A DNA stretch of 31,407 bases from a virus (IMGVR_UViG_3300018421_000118:1-31407), one strand, 5' to 3'. Counted from the stretch's first letter, positions 20,374 through 28,155 are shown. The notes: generated by a model from the letters alone, not told the origin. Numbers and translations are program-made.

Positions 20374-20575
20374 TGCGGGTATAATTGGCGTAGAGACTGT
20401 AGAAGAACACGAAGACGGTTCCGCTACGTATCAGTTCCACATGGACGACAAGTGCAGAAACTTACTGACAGAGGAAGGCTTGAAGCTGGTACTCTACTGC
20501 GCAGCCGCTAAGATGGATATACAGTTAGTATACGACTTCATTGAAGATCACATTAGAGAGATGACTGATGGTTAA
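20366..20575 (+). CDS. Conserved phage protein of unknown function (69 aa)
   Basis: I start at ATG 20366, with GAGG about 9 nt upstream and an 8-nt overlap with the preceding gene; a GTG at 20348 would add six residues. The product's 'GSATYQFHMDDKCRNLLTEEGLKLVLYCAA' (in two parts) is a pattern I recognise from many phage genomes, always without a known role. It is a small alpha/beta protein. Confidence 0.7.
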   Translation: MSDAGIIGVETVEEHEDGSATYQFHMDDKCRNLLTEEGLKLVLYCAAAKMDIQLVYDFIEDHIREMTDG

Positions 20576-20708
20576 GATCAAATACATATGCAAGAAGACT
20601 GGCGCAGTGTTCGCCTACAAGAACACAACTAAATCAGTGGCTGATAAAGAAATCAACAATCCCATGCTGAAAGAATGCAGAATGGAGATTGAGTCGGTCA
20701 AAGAATAA
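20568..20708 (+). CDS. Very small basic protein (46 aa)
   Basis: ATG 20568 overlaps the preceding stop by 8 nt and opens a 46-codon frame ending at TAA 20708. The product (MVKIKYICKKTGAVFAYKNT, then a charged helix) has two Cys and may be a small beta-hairpin plus helix. No family is recognised. It is the last gene before the attP region. Confidence 0.5.
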   Translation: MVKIKYICKKTGAVFAYKNTTKSVADKEINNPMLKECRMEIESVKE

Positions 20709-20762
20709 TAACGTGAGTGGCAAAAATGGCAGACTGCCACAAAGCTATCTGCCATGCCACTT

Positions 20763-20770
20763 ACACCTAA
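20763..20770 (+). repeat. Left arm of an inverted repeat around attP
   Basis: ACACCTAA here is exactly inverted at 20903-20910 (TTAGGTGT), on the far side of the tRNA-like core. This is a possible pair of integrase arm-binding sites. Confidence 0.35.
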
Positions 20771-20803
20771 TATACAGATATTTATCTAATTATATCAGTG
20801 AGT

Positions 20804-20848
20804 TGGCTCCGGCGGTAGGGATCGAACCTACGACCAATTGATTAACAG
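20804..20848 (-). other. attP core: 3' part of tRNA-Asn(GUU)
   Basis: Read on the minus strand, these 45 bp match tRNA positions 32-76 one for one: anticodon loop CTGTTAA (anticodon GTT), stem half TCAAT, 5-nt variable loop TGGTC, T-stem GTAGG/CCTAC around loop TTCGATC, acceptor half CGCCGGA, discriminator G, and CCA. The bases before it (ACAACAT) cannot pair as an anticodon stem and no 5' half exists, so it is not a working tRNA gene. With an integrase gene 700 bp away it is the expected attachment core, with strand exchange inside the anticodon loop or beyond. Confidence 0.85.
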
Positions 20849-20851
20849 ATG

Positions 20852-20881
20852 TTGTTTGTTATCAATGACTTATGATATACT
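20852..20881 (+). promoter_or_regulatory. Weak promoter for the primase gene
   Basis: TTGTTT (20852-20857), an 18-bp spacer and TATACT (20876-20881). The CCTGTTAAC site begins 11 bp after the -10. Confidence 0.4.
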
Positions 20882-20891
20882 TACATTAATA

Positions 20892-20900
20892 CCTGTTAAC
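20892..20900 (+). promoter_or_regulatory. CCTGTTAAC candidate operator 4
   Basis: This lies at the expected transcription start of the primase promoter, and between the arms of the 9-bp inverted repeat at 20847-20855 and 20916-20924. Confidence 0.5.
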
Positions 20901-20965
20901 TTTAGGTGTTTTAATACAACATCTAATTAAGTGTTGACTAAATTGTTTTTGGCGATAAGCTGACG

Positions 20966-20985
20966 CTGTCCCTGCGAAGGGGCAG
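20966..20985 (+). promoter_or_regulatory. GNRA-capped leader hairpin before primase
   Basis: CTGTCCCT-GCGA-AGGGGCAG gives an 8-bp stem (one G-T pair) with a GCGA tetraloop, ending 19 bp before the primase ATG. No U-tract follows, so it is not a terminator. Confidence 0.55.
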
Positions 20986-21004
20986 TATAACCAACGGACT
21001 AGAT

Positions 21005-21760
21005 ATGACCTACTTAGAACAGCTAGAAATAGTAAAGACTATTAATATCAGAGAGGGGGATACTATAGTAATCCAATGCCCTTTCTGTGGTGGATATAAG
21101 AAGCTAGCAGTCTCTAAAATAGATGGTCAACTAAAGTGGTTCTGTTATAGAGCAAGCTGTAATGGAAGAGGCATATACCAAGGTAGACGTTCTCTTCAGT
21201 CATCTAAAGACTATCTAGCAAAAGTATCTAAGACAACTGCTAAGGTTAAACCCTTACCTGAGATAACTACTTCAGTAGATAACCACAAACCAGCCATCGA
21301 CTTCCTGAAGTCTGTGAATAGTCTAGAGGCTTACCAGAACGGATGGATAGATGTACGCTACGCACCAGCCGAAGACCGTGTAATGTTCTACGCAGACAGA
21401 GGTGCAGTGGGTAGATGCCTGAAACCCTATGGACCTAAGTGGATGACTTACGGTGTCATCGAAGGCGGTGTACACGTAGGTGAGGGAAATAATGCCGTAC
21501 TCGTAGAAGACGTACCATCAGCCTGTAGTGTGAGTAGACTAGATGGCTACGTAGGGGTGGCAATGTTGGGTACAAACTTGACTACTGCTATAAAGCAGTC
21601 AGTTAGTTGTTATACTAATAGGTATTTAATTCTTGACAAAGACGCGAATAGTAAGGCACTTAATACAATCAGAAGTAAAGATAAGACTCTAAGACTGAGA
21701 CTCACTGAGAAAGACTTAAAATGGCTCACTACAGAACAGATACAGAATTTACTACGGTAA
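21005..21760 (+). CDS. DNA primase (T7 gp4 primase half)
   Basis: The 251-residue product makes RNA primers for replication. It has an N-terminal zinc finger (C25-x2-C28 and C47, C52; 'CPFCGGYKK' and 'WFCYRASC'), a linker, and a TOPRIM domain with E168 in 'VLVEDVPSA' and D211-x-D213 in 'LILDKDA', as in T7 gene 4 primase. Unlike T7 gp4, the helicase is a separate protein, encoded at 22346. The gene has its own weak promoter with a candidate operator, separate from the small early genes. Confidence 0.85.
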   Translation: MTYLEQLEIVKTINIREGDTIVIQCPFCGGYKKLAVSKIDGQLKWFCYRASCNGRGIYQGRRSLQSSKDYLAKVSKTTAKVKPLPEITTSVDNHKPAIDFLKSVNSLEAYQNGWIDVRYAPAEDRVMFYADRGAVGRCLKPYGPKWMTYGVIEGGVHVGEGNNAVLVEDVPSACSVSRLDGYVGVAMLGTNLTTAIKQSVSCYTNRYLILDKDANSKALNTIRSKDKTLRLRLTEKDLKWLTTEQIQNLLR

Positions 21761-22028
21761 ATAGCGTATTTACGTGGTCCTTTATTCTTGTTGGGGGTAA
21801 TGGGGCTAGAGTAAATCGCAGAATATCTAAATGTCTGGCAAAGTGTCGTACTACCAATGCGTGTGTAGCGATATACTGGATCAGAAATAACAGTGACTTG
21901 CAGAATCCCCCTAGCGGCCCTCCGATTCATTCCTTATAGCTGCCAATCACTATCCAGAGGACAACTGGGTTAACAACAACCACCGTCTAGGCCACCAGTA
22001 CAGACGTTAAAGTTAAAGGAATGGTATA
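21761..22028. other. Gap after primase without a trusted gene
   Basis: A plus-strand frame 21721-21939 overlaps the primase end by 40 bp and has no ribosome site or recognisable composition, so I do not call it. The rest shows only the AAAGGA ribosome site of the next gene near 22015. Confidence 0.4.
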
Positions 22029-22235
22029 ATGAAAGCTAGAGGAATAGCTATAATCGATCTAGAAATTGAGGGGGGCTTCCGAGAAGCTGCTGCTGAAGAA
22101 GAAGCATTAGAGAAACTGATTCGTGAATACTGTGAAAAGAACCCACGGGTAATCACTTATCAATGTGAACTCAGAGAACGCAGAGGTGAGGCTGGTTCTG
22201 TAGACCTGAGTAAAATGAAATTCAGAGCCAACTAA
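22029..22235 (+). CDS. Unknown small charged protein (68 aa)
   Basis: The product is a charged, likely helical protein with 'EEEALEKLIREYCEKNPRVI' in its middle and a basic end. No family is recognised. AAAGGA lies about 9 nt before ATG. It is followed by a strong terminator 26 bp after the stop, so it ends the primase transcription unit. Confidence 0.6.
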   Translation: MKARGIAIIDLEIEGGFREAAAEEEALEKLIREYCEKNPRVITYQCELRERRGEAGSVDLSKMKFRAN

Positions 22236-22260
22236 CACTACTCACGTAAAGAAACTAATT

Positions 22261-22290
22261 AGCCCCTTCTGCAAAGTTGGGGCTTTTTTT
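22261..22290 (+). terminator. Intrinsic terminator between primase and helicase units
   Basis: AGCCCC and GGGGCT pair around a 12-nt loop and are followed by seven T. Confidence 0.85.
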
Positions 22291-22345
22291 ATTTCACTAA
22301 TTGGTCTAATATAGCACTCTATTAATTGTTAATGGATAGCGAAGA

Positions 22346-23563
22346 ATGGACCAATCACTTCTTAAAAGCTGCCTTAACCACTCATTCTATGAGGAAAATA
22401 AGGCAAAACTTCGAGCATCACTGTTCGACGAGACTATGAAAGATGTATTCGAGACAATTATCTCGATGCACGATAAGTTTGAGAAGGACATTACGCCTCT
22501 TGAACTATTTACTTACTGGAAGTCTAAAAATCCTACATCGACTGGTTCGTGGTCGGCTGAGATTGAAGACCTAGTAAATTCTATTTCCAATGCTGATGAC
22601 ATAGACAGTGCCGTTGCTACTGACGTTATAGAGACACTCTGGCGGCAGCACATTGGTCTAGACATTGCCCAGCTAGGTATCTCCATGTCCGAGGGGGATG
22701 CCTCTGCAATGGACAAGCTGAATACTCTCTTGGACCGTGTAGCAGATGGATACCTACCAGATAACTTTAATGACTACATAGTCACAGACGATATCTACGA
22801 GCTATTAGCTACTGTATCAGACGACAATAGATTTAAGTTTAATATCGAGACCCTGAGTAGAAATGTATATGGCATTGGGCGCGGAGAGTTCGGTGTCATT
22901 GCAGCATACTCCAACGTAGGTAAGACTGCATTTGCTATTAGCCTATGCGCTGCACCAGACGGCTTCTGCCAGCAAGGTGCCAAGGTTGGTTACATAGCCA
23001 ACGAAGAGGTAGGTAAGCGCACTAAGCTACGTGCCATGCAAGCGTTCACTGGTATGACCAAAGAGGAGATGGACTTTGAGCCACAAGCCGCAGCCGCACG
23101 GTATGCAGCTATACGTGATCGCCTTATCTTCGTAGATAGTCAGGGCTGGGACATTCAGCAACTCGATGCGTTTCTGAGCCAACAGAAATTTGATGTCGTC
23201 ATCGTGGATATGGCAGACAAGATCGCACTCACGCAGACTTTTAACTCTGGGCATGAACGCCTGAGAGAATTGTACTACCGCCTACGTGAATTAGCCAAGA
23301 AGCACAACGTGGCCTTAATAGGTCTTTCACAAGCGTCTGCCGAGGCAGAGGGAAAGACACGCCTAACGCCAACAATGCTGGAAGGCAGTAAGGTGGGTAA
23401 GGTAGCGGAGACAGACATCTTGCTGGGGTTAGGTAAGATGAATGACAAGGAAAACCCTGACGATCCTTCGCGCTGGATTACGGTGATGAAGAATAAAATC
23501 TCAGGGTGGCATGGCACAGTCATGTGTCAGCTAGACCATAAGACTTCGCGCTATGAAGTGTGA
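22346..23563 (+). CDS. Replicative DNA helicase (DnaB/T7 gp4 helicase type)
   Basis: The 405-residue product unwinds DNA at the fork. The N-terminal part, about 1-140, is helical as in DnaB N-domains. The RecA-like ATPase has Walker A AYSNVGKT (187-194, with Ala in place of the first Gly), E220 in 'ANEE', Walker B VVIVD (284-288) and sensor Q329 in 'GLSQAS'. The C-terminal 'VMKNKISGWHG' holds the expected basic residues near 382-390. It follows a terminator, so it needs its own promoter, which I could not place with confidence in the AT-rich 22290-22340. The ribosome site is weak, and the first codons ATGGACCAATCA resemble the GGACCAAT leader motif. Confidence 0.88.
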   Translation: MDQSLLKSCLNHSFYEENKAKLRASLFDETMKDVFETIISMHDKFEKDITPLELFTYWKSKNPTSTGSWSAEIEDLVNSISNADDIDSAVATDVIETLWRQHIGLDIAQLGISMSEGDASAMDKLNTLLDRVADGYLPDNFNDYIVTDDIYELLATVSDDNRFKFNIETLSRNVYGIGRGEFGVIAAYSNVGKTAFAISLCAAPDGFCQQGAKVGYIANEEVGKRTKLRAMQAFTGMTKEEMDFEPQAAAARYAAIRDRLIFVDSQGWDIQQLDAFLSQQKFDVVIVDMADKIALTQTFNSGHERLRELYYRLRELAKKHNVALIGLSQASAEAEGKTRLTPTMLEGSKVGKVAETDILLGLGKMNDKENPDDPSRWITVMKNKISGWHGTVMCQLDHKTSRYEV

Positions 23564-23702
23564 AGCCAGATTACCGCCACACATTGAACTACAGGTACGA
23601 CAATTTGGTGTGATGGCTGAGAAAAAACCACAAGAGGTAGCCGCGAGAGTGCAAGAATATAGACGGCCTACCTTTGACGAGCATGGGGAGCCAGACTTTT
23701 GA
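23553..23702 (+). CDS. Very small protein between helicase and polymerase (49 aa)
   Basis: ATG 23553 lies inside the helicase end (11-nt overlap) and opens a 49-codon frame that stops at 23702, overlapping the polymerase start. The product (MKCEARLPPHIELQVRQFGV onward, ending 'FDEHGEPDF') is charged and has no family I recognise. It fills the only gap between two replication genes in a compact operon, which supports it. It also carries the GGGGAG ribosome site of the polymerase near its end. Confidence 0.5.
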   Translation: MKCEARLPPHIELQVRQFGVMAEKKPQEVAARVQEYRRPTFDEHGEPDF

Positions 23703-25849
23703 AGAAACTAGTACTAGACTTAGAGACCACCGTCGAGCGTATAGAAGGGCGCATAGATAACAGCCCGAAGAACCCAAATAACAGATGTGTATCGGCCCAC
23801 TACGGCTGGTTGTCTGACACGACAGTAGAGGACGTACATAATGACGTATGGTATCACAACGAGAAGCCATATCCTGACGGCATAGATCAACTAAGAGAAC
23901 ACCTCGCAGAAGCTGACTTGCTTATCTGCCACAACGCAAAGTTTGATGTAGAGTGGCTACAGGAAATGGGCTTCGACATACCTGCGCAAGTATTCGACAC
24001 GATGATAGCAGAGTACTTACTAGCCAAGGGGCAGAACAGAGGTCTGTCGCTGAAGGACAGTGCCATCAGACGTAAGACTGAGAGCATCAAGAAATCAGAC
24101 CTGATTGATGAGTTGTTTAAGAGTGGTACAGGCTTCGAGGCAATGCCACTAGATACGGTAATAGAGTATGCCGAGGCCGATGTCAGAGCCACTGGGGAGC
24201 TATACCTCGCGCAGCAAGAAATCTTCGAGCGTGAACACAATCAGAGCCTGAAGAAAGTAATCCCATTTATGAATGAGATGCTGATGTTTCTATGCGAAAT
24301 AGAAATGAATGGCGTGAAGATAGACATGGACGCTCTACTAGAGGTGGAAAAGGAGTTTGAAGCCGAAAAGGTGGAACTGGAGAAGCGGCTGAGAGAAATC
24401 GCTGAAATGGTCATGGGCGACGAGCCAGTAAACTTTAACAGCGGTGTCCACATGACCAAAGTCATCTACTCACGTGAAGTAATAGACAAGGACATACACC
24501 GACAGACGTTTAACATATTCACAGACGATGAGGGCAAACCTCTCAGACCACCTTATATGAGTACCAATCAGTTTGTGGATGCTGTTCGCGCAACTACTAA
24601 AGTTGTATTCCGCACCAAGGCACACAAGTGCAGAGACTGTAATGGCGTAGGCTCCATTCAGCAATACAAGCAGATCACTCGACAGAAGAATGGTAAGAAG
24701 TATCGTATACAAGGTGACCCCTACAAGAACCGTACTAAATGCAAGCCGTGTAAGGGTTTAGGTGCTATTTACGTATCTACTGGGGAAGTAGCGGGGCTGA
24801 AGTTATCTCCAAGCTCACCATATGACGCTAGTATCAACGGATTTAAGACTGATAAGGAGACTATTCAGTCATTGATACGTCAGGCAGAGCGTAAAAAGAA
24901 AGATATCGCCGTAGAATTTCTCACAAAACTTTCTCGCCTGAGTGCCGTGTCTGTCTACTTAGATAGTTTCGTCGCAGGTATTAAACGAGGTACACGATCT
25001 ACGGGTCTTCTCCACGCAAACTTTAATCAGTGCATCGCCTCTACTGGTCGCCTTTCTTCGGGCGGCGGTATGTCATTAAATTTGCAGAACCAGCCTAAGA
25101 GAGGATTTCCTGTACGTAAGTGCTTTGTAAGTCGGTTCGAAAACGGTCTACTTTTAGAAAGTGACTACTCAGGTCTTGAATTTAGAACGGCTTGTGAGTT
25201 GTCGCGGGATGGTCAGGGCATTGCCGACATCATCGAAGGTAAGGACATACACCGACAGACTGCGAGTATCTGCCTACAGAAGTCTCCTGAAGAGGTGAGT
25301 AAGGCAGAGAGGCAGGGTCACAAGTGGGCTAGCTTCCAGCCGCTGTTTGGGGGTACGGGCGCAGGTCAACCAGAGCATATCAAGGCATACTTTGACCGTT
25401 TCTATGAAATCTACGATGGCATCTACACGTGGCACCAATCTCTTATGACAGGTGCGCTGAAGAATGGCACTGTCGAGACACCATCTGGTCGCCAGTACTT
25501 TTGGCCTAACGTCATACGTACTCGAAACAATCGAGTGACCAAGGCTACGCAGATACTGAACTACCCAGTACAGGGCTTCAGTGCAGACCTAGTGCAGTTG
25601 GCGTGTATAAGAACTTTTAGGTTATTCAAAGAAAAAGACCTGATCTCAAAGCTGATACTCACGGTACACGATAGCATCGTCGTCGATACTCATCCTGATG
25701 AAGAAGAAATCGTCAAAGAAATACTCACAGAGGCGATGACGAAGGTCGGAGAAGAGGCAGAAAAACGATTTAATTACAGCATAGTAGTTCCTCTAGAAAT
25801 AGAAATAAGTCGTGGGACAAATTGGCTTGATCAAGAGGAATATGCTTGA
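23699..25849 (+). CDS. Family-A DNA polymerase with a DnaJ-type zinc-finger insert
   Basis: The 716-residue enzyme copies phage DNA. The proofreading domain has D7 and E9 (LDLET), H78-N79 with D83, and Y157/D161. Residues about 308-358 form an insert with C311-x2-C314-x-G-x-G and C348-x2-C351-x-G-x-G, the DnaJ central-domain zinc motif; this arrangement is described for the HMO-2011 phage group. The polymerase core has motif A D489, motif B R538-x3-K542-x3-F546-x3-F550, and motif C H657-D658. F546 aligns with E. coli Pol I F762; F550 replaces the usual Tyr. The start is TTG at 23699, supported by GGGGAG 9 nt upstream. Confidence 0.93.
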   Translation: MKKLVLDLETTVERIEGRIDNSPKNPNNRCVSAHYGWLSDTTVEDVHNDVWYHNEKPYPDGIDQLREHLAEADLLICHNAKFDVEWLQEMGFDIPAQVFDTMIAEYLLAKGQNRGLSLKDSAIRRKTESIKKSDLIDELFKSGTGFEAMPLDTVIEYAEADVRATGELYLAQQEIFEREHNQSLKKVIPFMNEMLMFLCEIEMNGVKIDMDALLEVEKEFEAEKVELEKRLREIAEMVMGDEPVNFNSGVHMTKVIYSREVIDKDIHRQTFNIFTDDEGKPLRPPYMSTNQFVDAVRATTKVVFRTKAHKCRDCNGVGSIQQYKQITRQKNGKKYRIQGDPYKNRTKCKPCKGLGAIYVSTGEVAGLKLSPSSPYDASINGFKTDKETIQSLIRQAERKKKDIAVEFLTKLSRLSAVSVYLDSFVAGIKRGTRSTGLLHANFNQCIASTGRLSSGGGMSLNLQNQPKRGFPVRKCFVSRFENGLLLESDYSGLEFRTACELSRDGQGIADIIEGKDIHRQTASICLQKSPEEVSKAERQGHKWASFQPLFGGTGAGQPEHIKAYFDRFYEIYDGIYTWHQSLMTGALKNGTVETPSGRQYFWPNVIRTRNNRVTKATQILNYPVQGFSADLVQLACIRTFRLFKEKDLISKLILTVHDSIVVDTHPDEEEIVKEILTEAMTKVGEEAEKRFNYSIVVPLEIEISRGTNWLDQEEYA

Positions 25850-25874
25850 TTGAAGCACTTAACTAATGTATAAT
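25846..25874 (+). promoter_or_regulatory. Sigma70-like promoter of the recombination and nucleotide genes
   Basis: TTGATT (25846-25851), a 17-bp spacer and perfect TATAAT (25869-25874) lie just before the gene at 25901, overlapping the polymerase stop codon. Confidence 0.6.
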
Positions 25875-25900
25875 GTAAGTCCACTATTGAGGAATTAGTT

Positions 25901-26731
25901 ATGTCAGAACTAGCAGTACAAGAAAATCACTACACAATGGAAGAAATCGCAGCACAACTTGGTGCAGCATCCAAGTCGGGACCGACAATCCCCACTCTTA
26001 AAATGAACTATGAACCAGATGATGCCCCATTAGGATCATTCTATCTTAAATCAGGATCGAATAGCCCTGTGAGCAGTCATGTATATGCTACAGAAAATGT
26101 ACGTATTCGAGCTTTTAGTAATCATATTCAGTATCAACACTGGGATGACAAAGAATTAGTAAATAAAAGCATTCTTCTTAAAAGCCAGCGTGAAGAGGCC
26201 CGCGATATGCTGGGCGGTTTTGCCTGTGGTATGCCAGAGTTTGAAACATTGATGGCTATGTCTCCTGAAGAGCGTAAGAAGTATGAAGGTATGGATCGCT
26301 ACCGTGTAATTCGTGGTCTAATTACGTATACAGGTAAGACCATCGATGGTGATGAAGTAGCCATTGAAAACCAGCCATTCAAGCTGGAGACTAAACGCAA
26401 AAACTATGGACCATTCTGGCATGATGTAATCAAGCGTCTACCAAATGGTATGAACTTGTGGGATTTTGAGAGTATTCTGTCCATCGACAAGCGGAAGAAC
26501 TCTTACGGTAAAACCTATTACGTAATGCGCTTTAATCCACAGTTTGCAAACCCGCTGCCAATGGACCAGATGACGTATGATAGTCTTGCCTACGTCACTA
26601 AGTTGGTGACTGATGAGAACGCTCGTATCAACCAAGCCTATAAAGAGGCATTGAATATTGAGCGTGAGGTCGGAGAGGCCGCAACAATAGTAGACAAGGT
26701 AGAACAGGCTCTAGACGCAGACGTAGCATAA
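25901..26731 (+). CDS. Putative single-stranded DNA-binding protein
   Basis: I cannot place this 276-residue protein in a named family with certainty. It has its own strong promoter, follows DNA polymerase, and precedes a RecE-like exonuclease, the usual place of a phage ssDNA-binding or annealing protein. The middle is beta-rich and aromatic ('RIRAFSNHIQYQHWDD', 'YRVIRGLITYTGKTI', 'YYVMRFNPQFANPL'), as in OB folds, and the C-terminus is helical with a few acidic residues. GAGGAATTAGTT precedes ATG. The role is inferred from position and composition. Confidence 0.5.
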   Translation: MSELAVQENHYTMEEIAAQLGAASKSGPTIPTLKMNYEPDDAPLGSFYLKSGSNSPVSSHVYATENVRIRAFSNHIQYQHWDDKELVNKSILLKSQREEARDMLGGFACGMPEFETLMAMSPEERKKYEGMDRYRVIRGLITYTGKTIDGDEVAIENQPFKLETKRKNYGPFWHDVIKRLPNGMNLWDFESILSIDKRKNSYGKTYYVMRFNPQFANPLPMDQMTYDSLAYVTKLVTDENARINQAYKEALNIEREVGEAATIVDKVEQALDADVA

Positions 26732-27501
26732 TGGGCGTTGTAGAGAATATGTCTAATGAGGTGTACCACCAGCAAGGTGGTATATCCTCTTCGGCGGTAA
26801 AGACAGTATTCAAAAAGTCAGTGGCTCACTGGAAAGGTGAGAAGCGGAAGACCTCTGCGGCATTCGACTTGGGTACGGCGGTCCACGCTCTATTACTAGA
26901 GGAAGATCGTGACCTAGTAGTCAAGGGACCAAAGACCCGCAACTCCAAAGGCTTTAAGGATTTACAGGAAGACCTAGAGCAAGATCAGGTATTACTTACG
27001 GAAGTAGAATACCACGTGGCTAATCGTATGGCGGCAGAGACTTTAAAGAATAAAGTATGCCACGATGCCCTGAGACACAAAGATCGAGTAAACGAGGTCA
27101 GTATCTTTGCCGAGTGTGAAAACACAGGACTTATACTCAAGACGAGACCCGACCTGTACATACCCTCTGAGGGAATTGTCTACGATATTAAGACCACACA
27201 GGATGCAAGCCCAAAGGGGTTCGCCTCAGAGTGCTGGAAATACTCGTATCCAATTCAAGCAGCCTTCTATCTTTACGTATGTAATCTTGGCGGTATCGAG
27301 GTGGATCGCTTCCACTTCATAGCGGTGGAGAAGTCTGCTCCCTACGTAAGTCATATGCACGTAGTCAGCCCTGAGTTGTTGGTGAAGGCTACGGAGCAAA
27401 TGCATAAGACTTTGGAGATTATTAAGGAAGCAATCGACAAAGAGGACTTTGGCACAGGGTGGGGCGAATATAGCCTCTTAGAACCCCCTAAATGGCTATA
27501 A
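26731..27501 (+). CDS. RecE/Cas4-like PDDEXK exonuclease
   Basis: The 256-residue product should degrade one DNA strand to start recombination or to break down host DNA. It shows the RecB-type nuclease motifs: GTAVH (48-52), E122, D141 in 'TRPDLYI', D152-I-K154 in 'VYDIKTT', and Q176 in 'YPIQAAFY'. Size and order fit the PDDEXK family that includes exonuclease VIII. Its start overlaps the preceding gene as TAATG, so it is made together with the putative ssDNA-binding protein, a typical recombination pair. Confidence 0.82.
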   Translation: MGVVENMSNEVYHQQGGISSSAVKTVFKKSVAHWKGEKRKTSAAFDLGTAVHALLLEEDRDLVVKGPKTRNSKGFKDLQEDLEQDQVLLTEVEYHVANRMAAETLKNKVCHDALRHKDRVNEVSIFAECENTGLILKTRPDLYIPSEGIVYDIKTTQDASPKGFASECWKYSYPIQAAFYLYVCNLGGIEVDRFHFIAVEKSAPYVSHMHVVSPELLVKATEQMHKTLEIIKEAIDKEDFGTGWGEYSLLEPPKWL

Positions 27502-27866
27502 AAACATCCAGTGCCAAGGCGAAGGGCCGACGACATCAGCAATGGGTTAGAGACCGCATTCTCGCTCTATTCCCAAGGCTGCTCCTCCCTGACGATGTCA
27601 GAAGCACTTCGATGGGGGCTGGCGGTGAGGACATTCAGTTAAGTCCCGCCGCCAGACGCCTCTTCCCATACTCTGTAGAGTGTAAGGCTTTCAAGAGTTT
27701 CGCCATCTACAAAGTTATGGATCAAGCCGCTGAGAACTGTCCGAAGGGAGCGGAGCCAGTGGCAATTATTAAAGGTGATCGCCAGAAACCCTTGGCTGTC
27801 ATGGACGCAGAACACTTTTTTAAATTAGCAGGAGCAAAACGTGACAGAAGACCTACCAGAAAATAG
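27492..27866 (+). CDS. Small PDDEXK nuclease, Holliday-junction-resolvase-like
   Basis: The 124-residue basic product has a clear PDDEXK core: D47 in 'GAGGEDIQLS', E63-C-K65 in 'SVECKAF', and a helix with Q78. Small phage nucleases of this size are often resolvases or flap nucleases. It overlaps the exonuclease gene by 10 nt and the next gene by 26 nt. The window also has an endonuclease VII-type enzyme on the other strand, so two branch-cutting activities may serve replication and packaging separately. Confidence 0.75.
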   Translation: MAIKTSSAKAKGRRHQQWVRDRILALFPRLLLPDDVRSTSMGAGGEDIQLSPAARRLFPYSVECKAFKSFAIYKVMDQAAENCPKGAEPVAIIKGDRQKPLAVMDAEHFFKLAGAKRDRRPTRK

Positions 27867-28155
27867 CATAACGCTAGTCATTAGCTTGGATGAAGAAGCT
27901 GAAACGCTCTCCATTACCTCTGCGCAGCACACTAGTGAAGACTTAGACCCAGAACAAGCTCAGACACTTGTAGACATCTACAATGGCCTCTGCCTAGTCC
28001 TAGACGGTGGCATGGATTACCTACGCTTTGTAGGCGGTATTCTGAGCAAACTGGAAGAATACAATAATTCGGAAATAGACTTCGAGCCAGACGACGAACT
28101 TCTGGAAGCTATTGCAGATGCTAAAGTAGTTAAATTTCCAAGGAAGCTACACTAA
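27841..28155 (+). CDS. Unknown acidic protein (104 aa)
   Basis: The start is GTG 27841, with AGGAG 6 nt upstream. The product is acidic, with a beta-like first third ('SITLVISLDEEAETLSITS'), then helices ('EQAQTLVDIYNGLCLVLDGG'). No family is recognised. It lies in the recombination and nucleotide-metabolism operon and overlaps its neighbours on both sides. Confidence 0.65.
   Translation: MTEDLPENSITLVISLDEEAETLSITSAQHTSEDLDPEQAQTLVDIYNGLCLVLDGGMDYLRFVGGILSKLEEYNNSEIDFEPDDELLEAIADAKVVKFPRKLH

Larger units (their letters stand above)
20709..21004. other. attP region between small early genes and primase
   Basis: No gene is seen in these 296 bp. They hold the tRNA-like core (20804-20848), an 8-bp inverted pair (20763-20770 and 20903-20910), a 9-bp inverted pair AGATGTTGT/ACAACATCT (20847-20855 and 20916-20924), a weak promoter (20852-20881), a CCTGTTAAC site (20892-20900) and a GNRA-capped hairpin (20966-20985) before the primase gene. 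The AT-rich flanks fit arm and bending sites. Confidence 0.7.

Noticed and set aside
20804-20880. A complete tRNA gene
   Set aside because: Only positions 32-76 of the tRNA are present; the bases where the 5' half should be do not pair. It is an attachment site, not a gene.
21721-21939. Plus-strand frame after primase (72 codons)
   Set aside because: It overlaps the primase end by 40 bp, has no ribosome site and shows no recognisable pattern.
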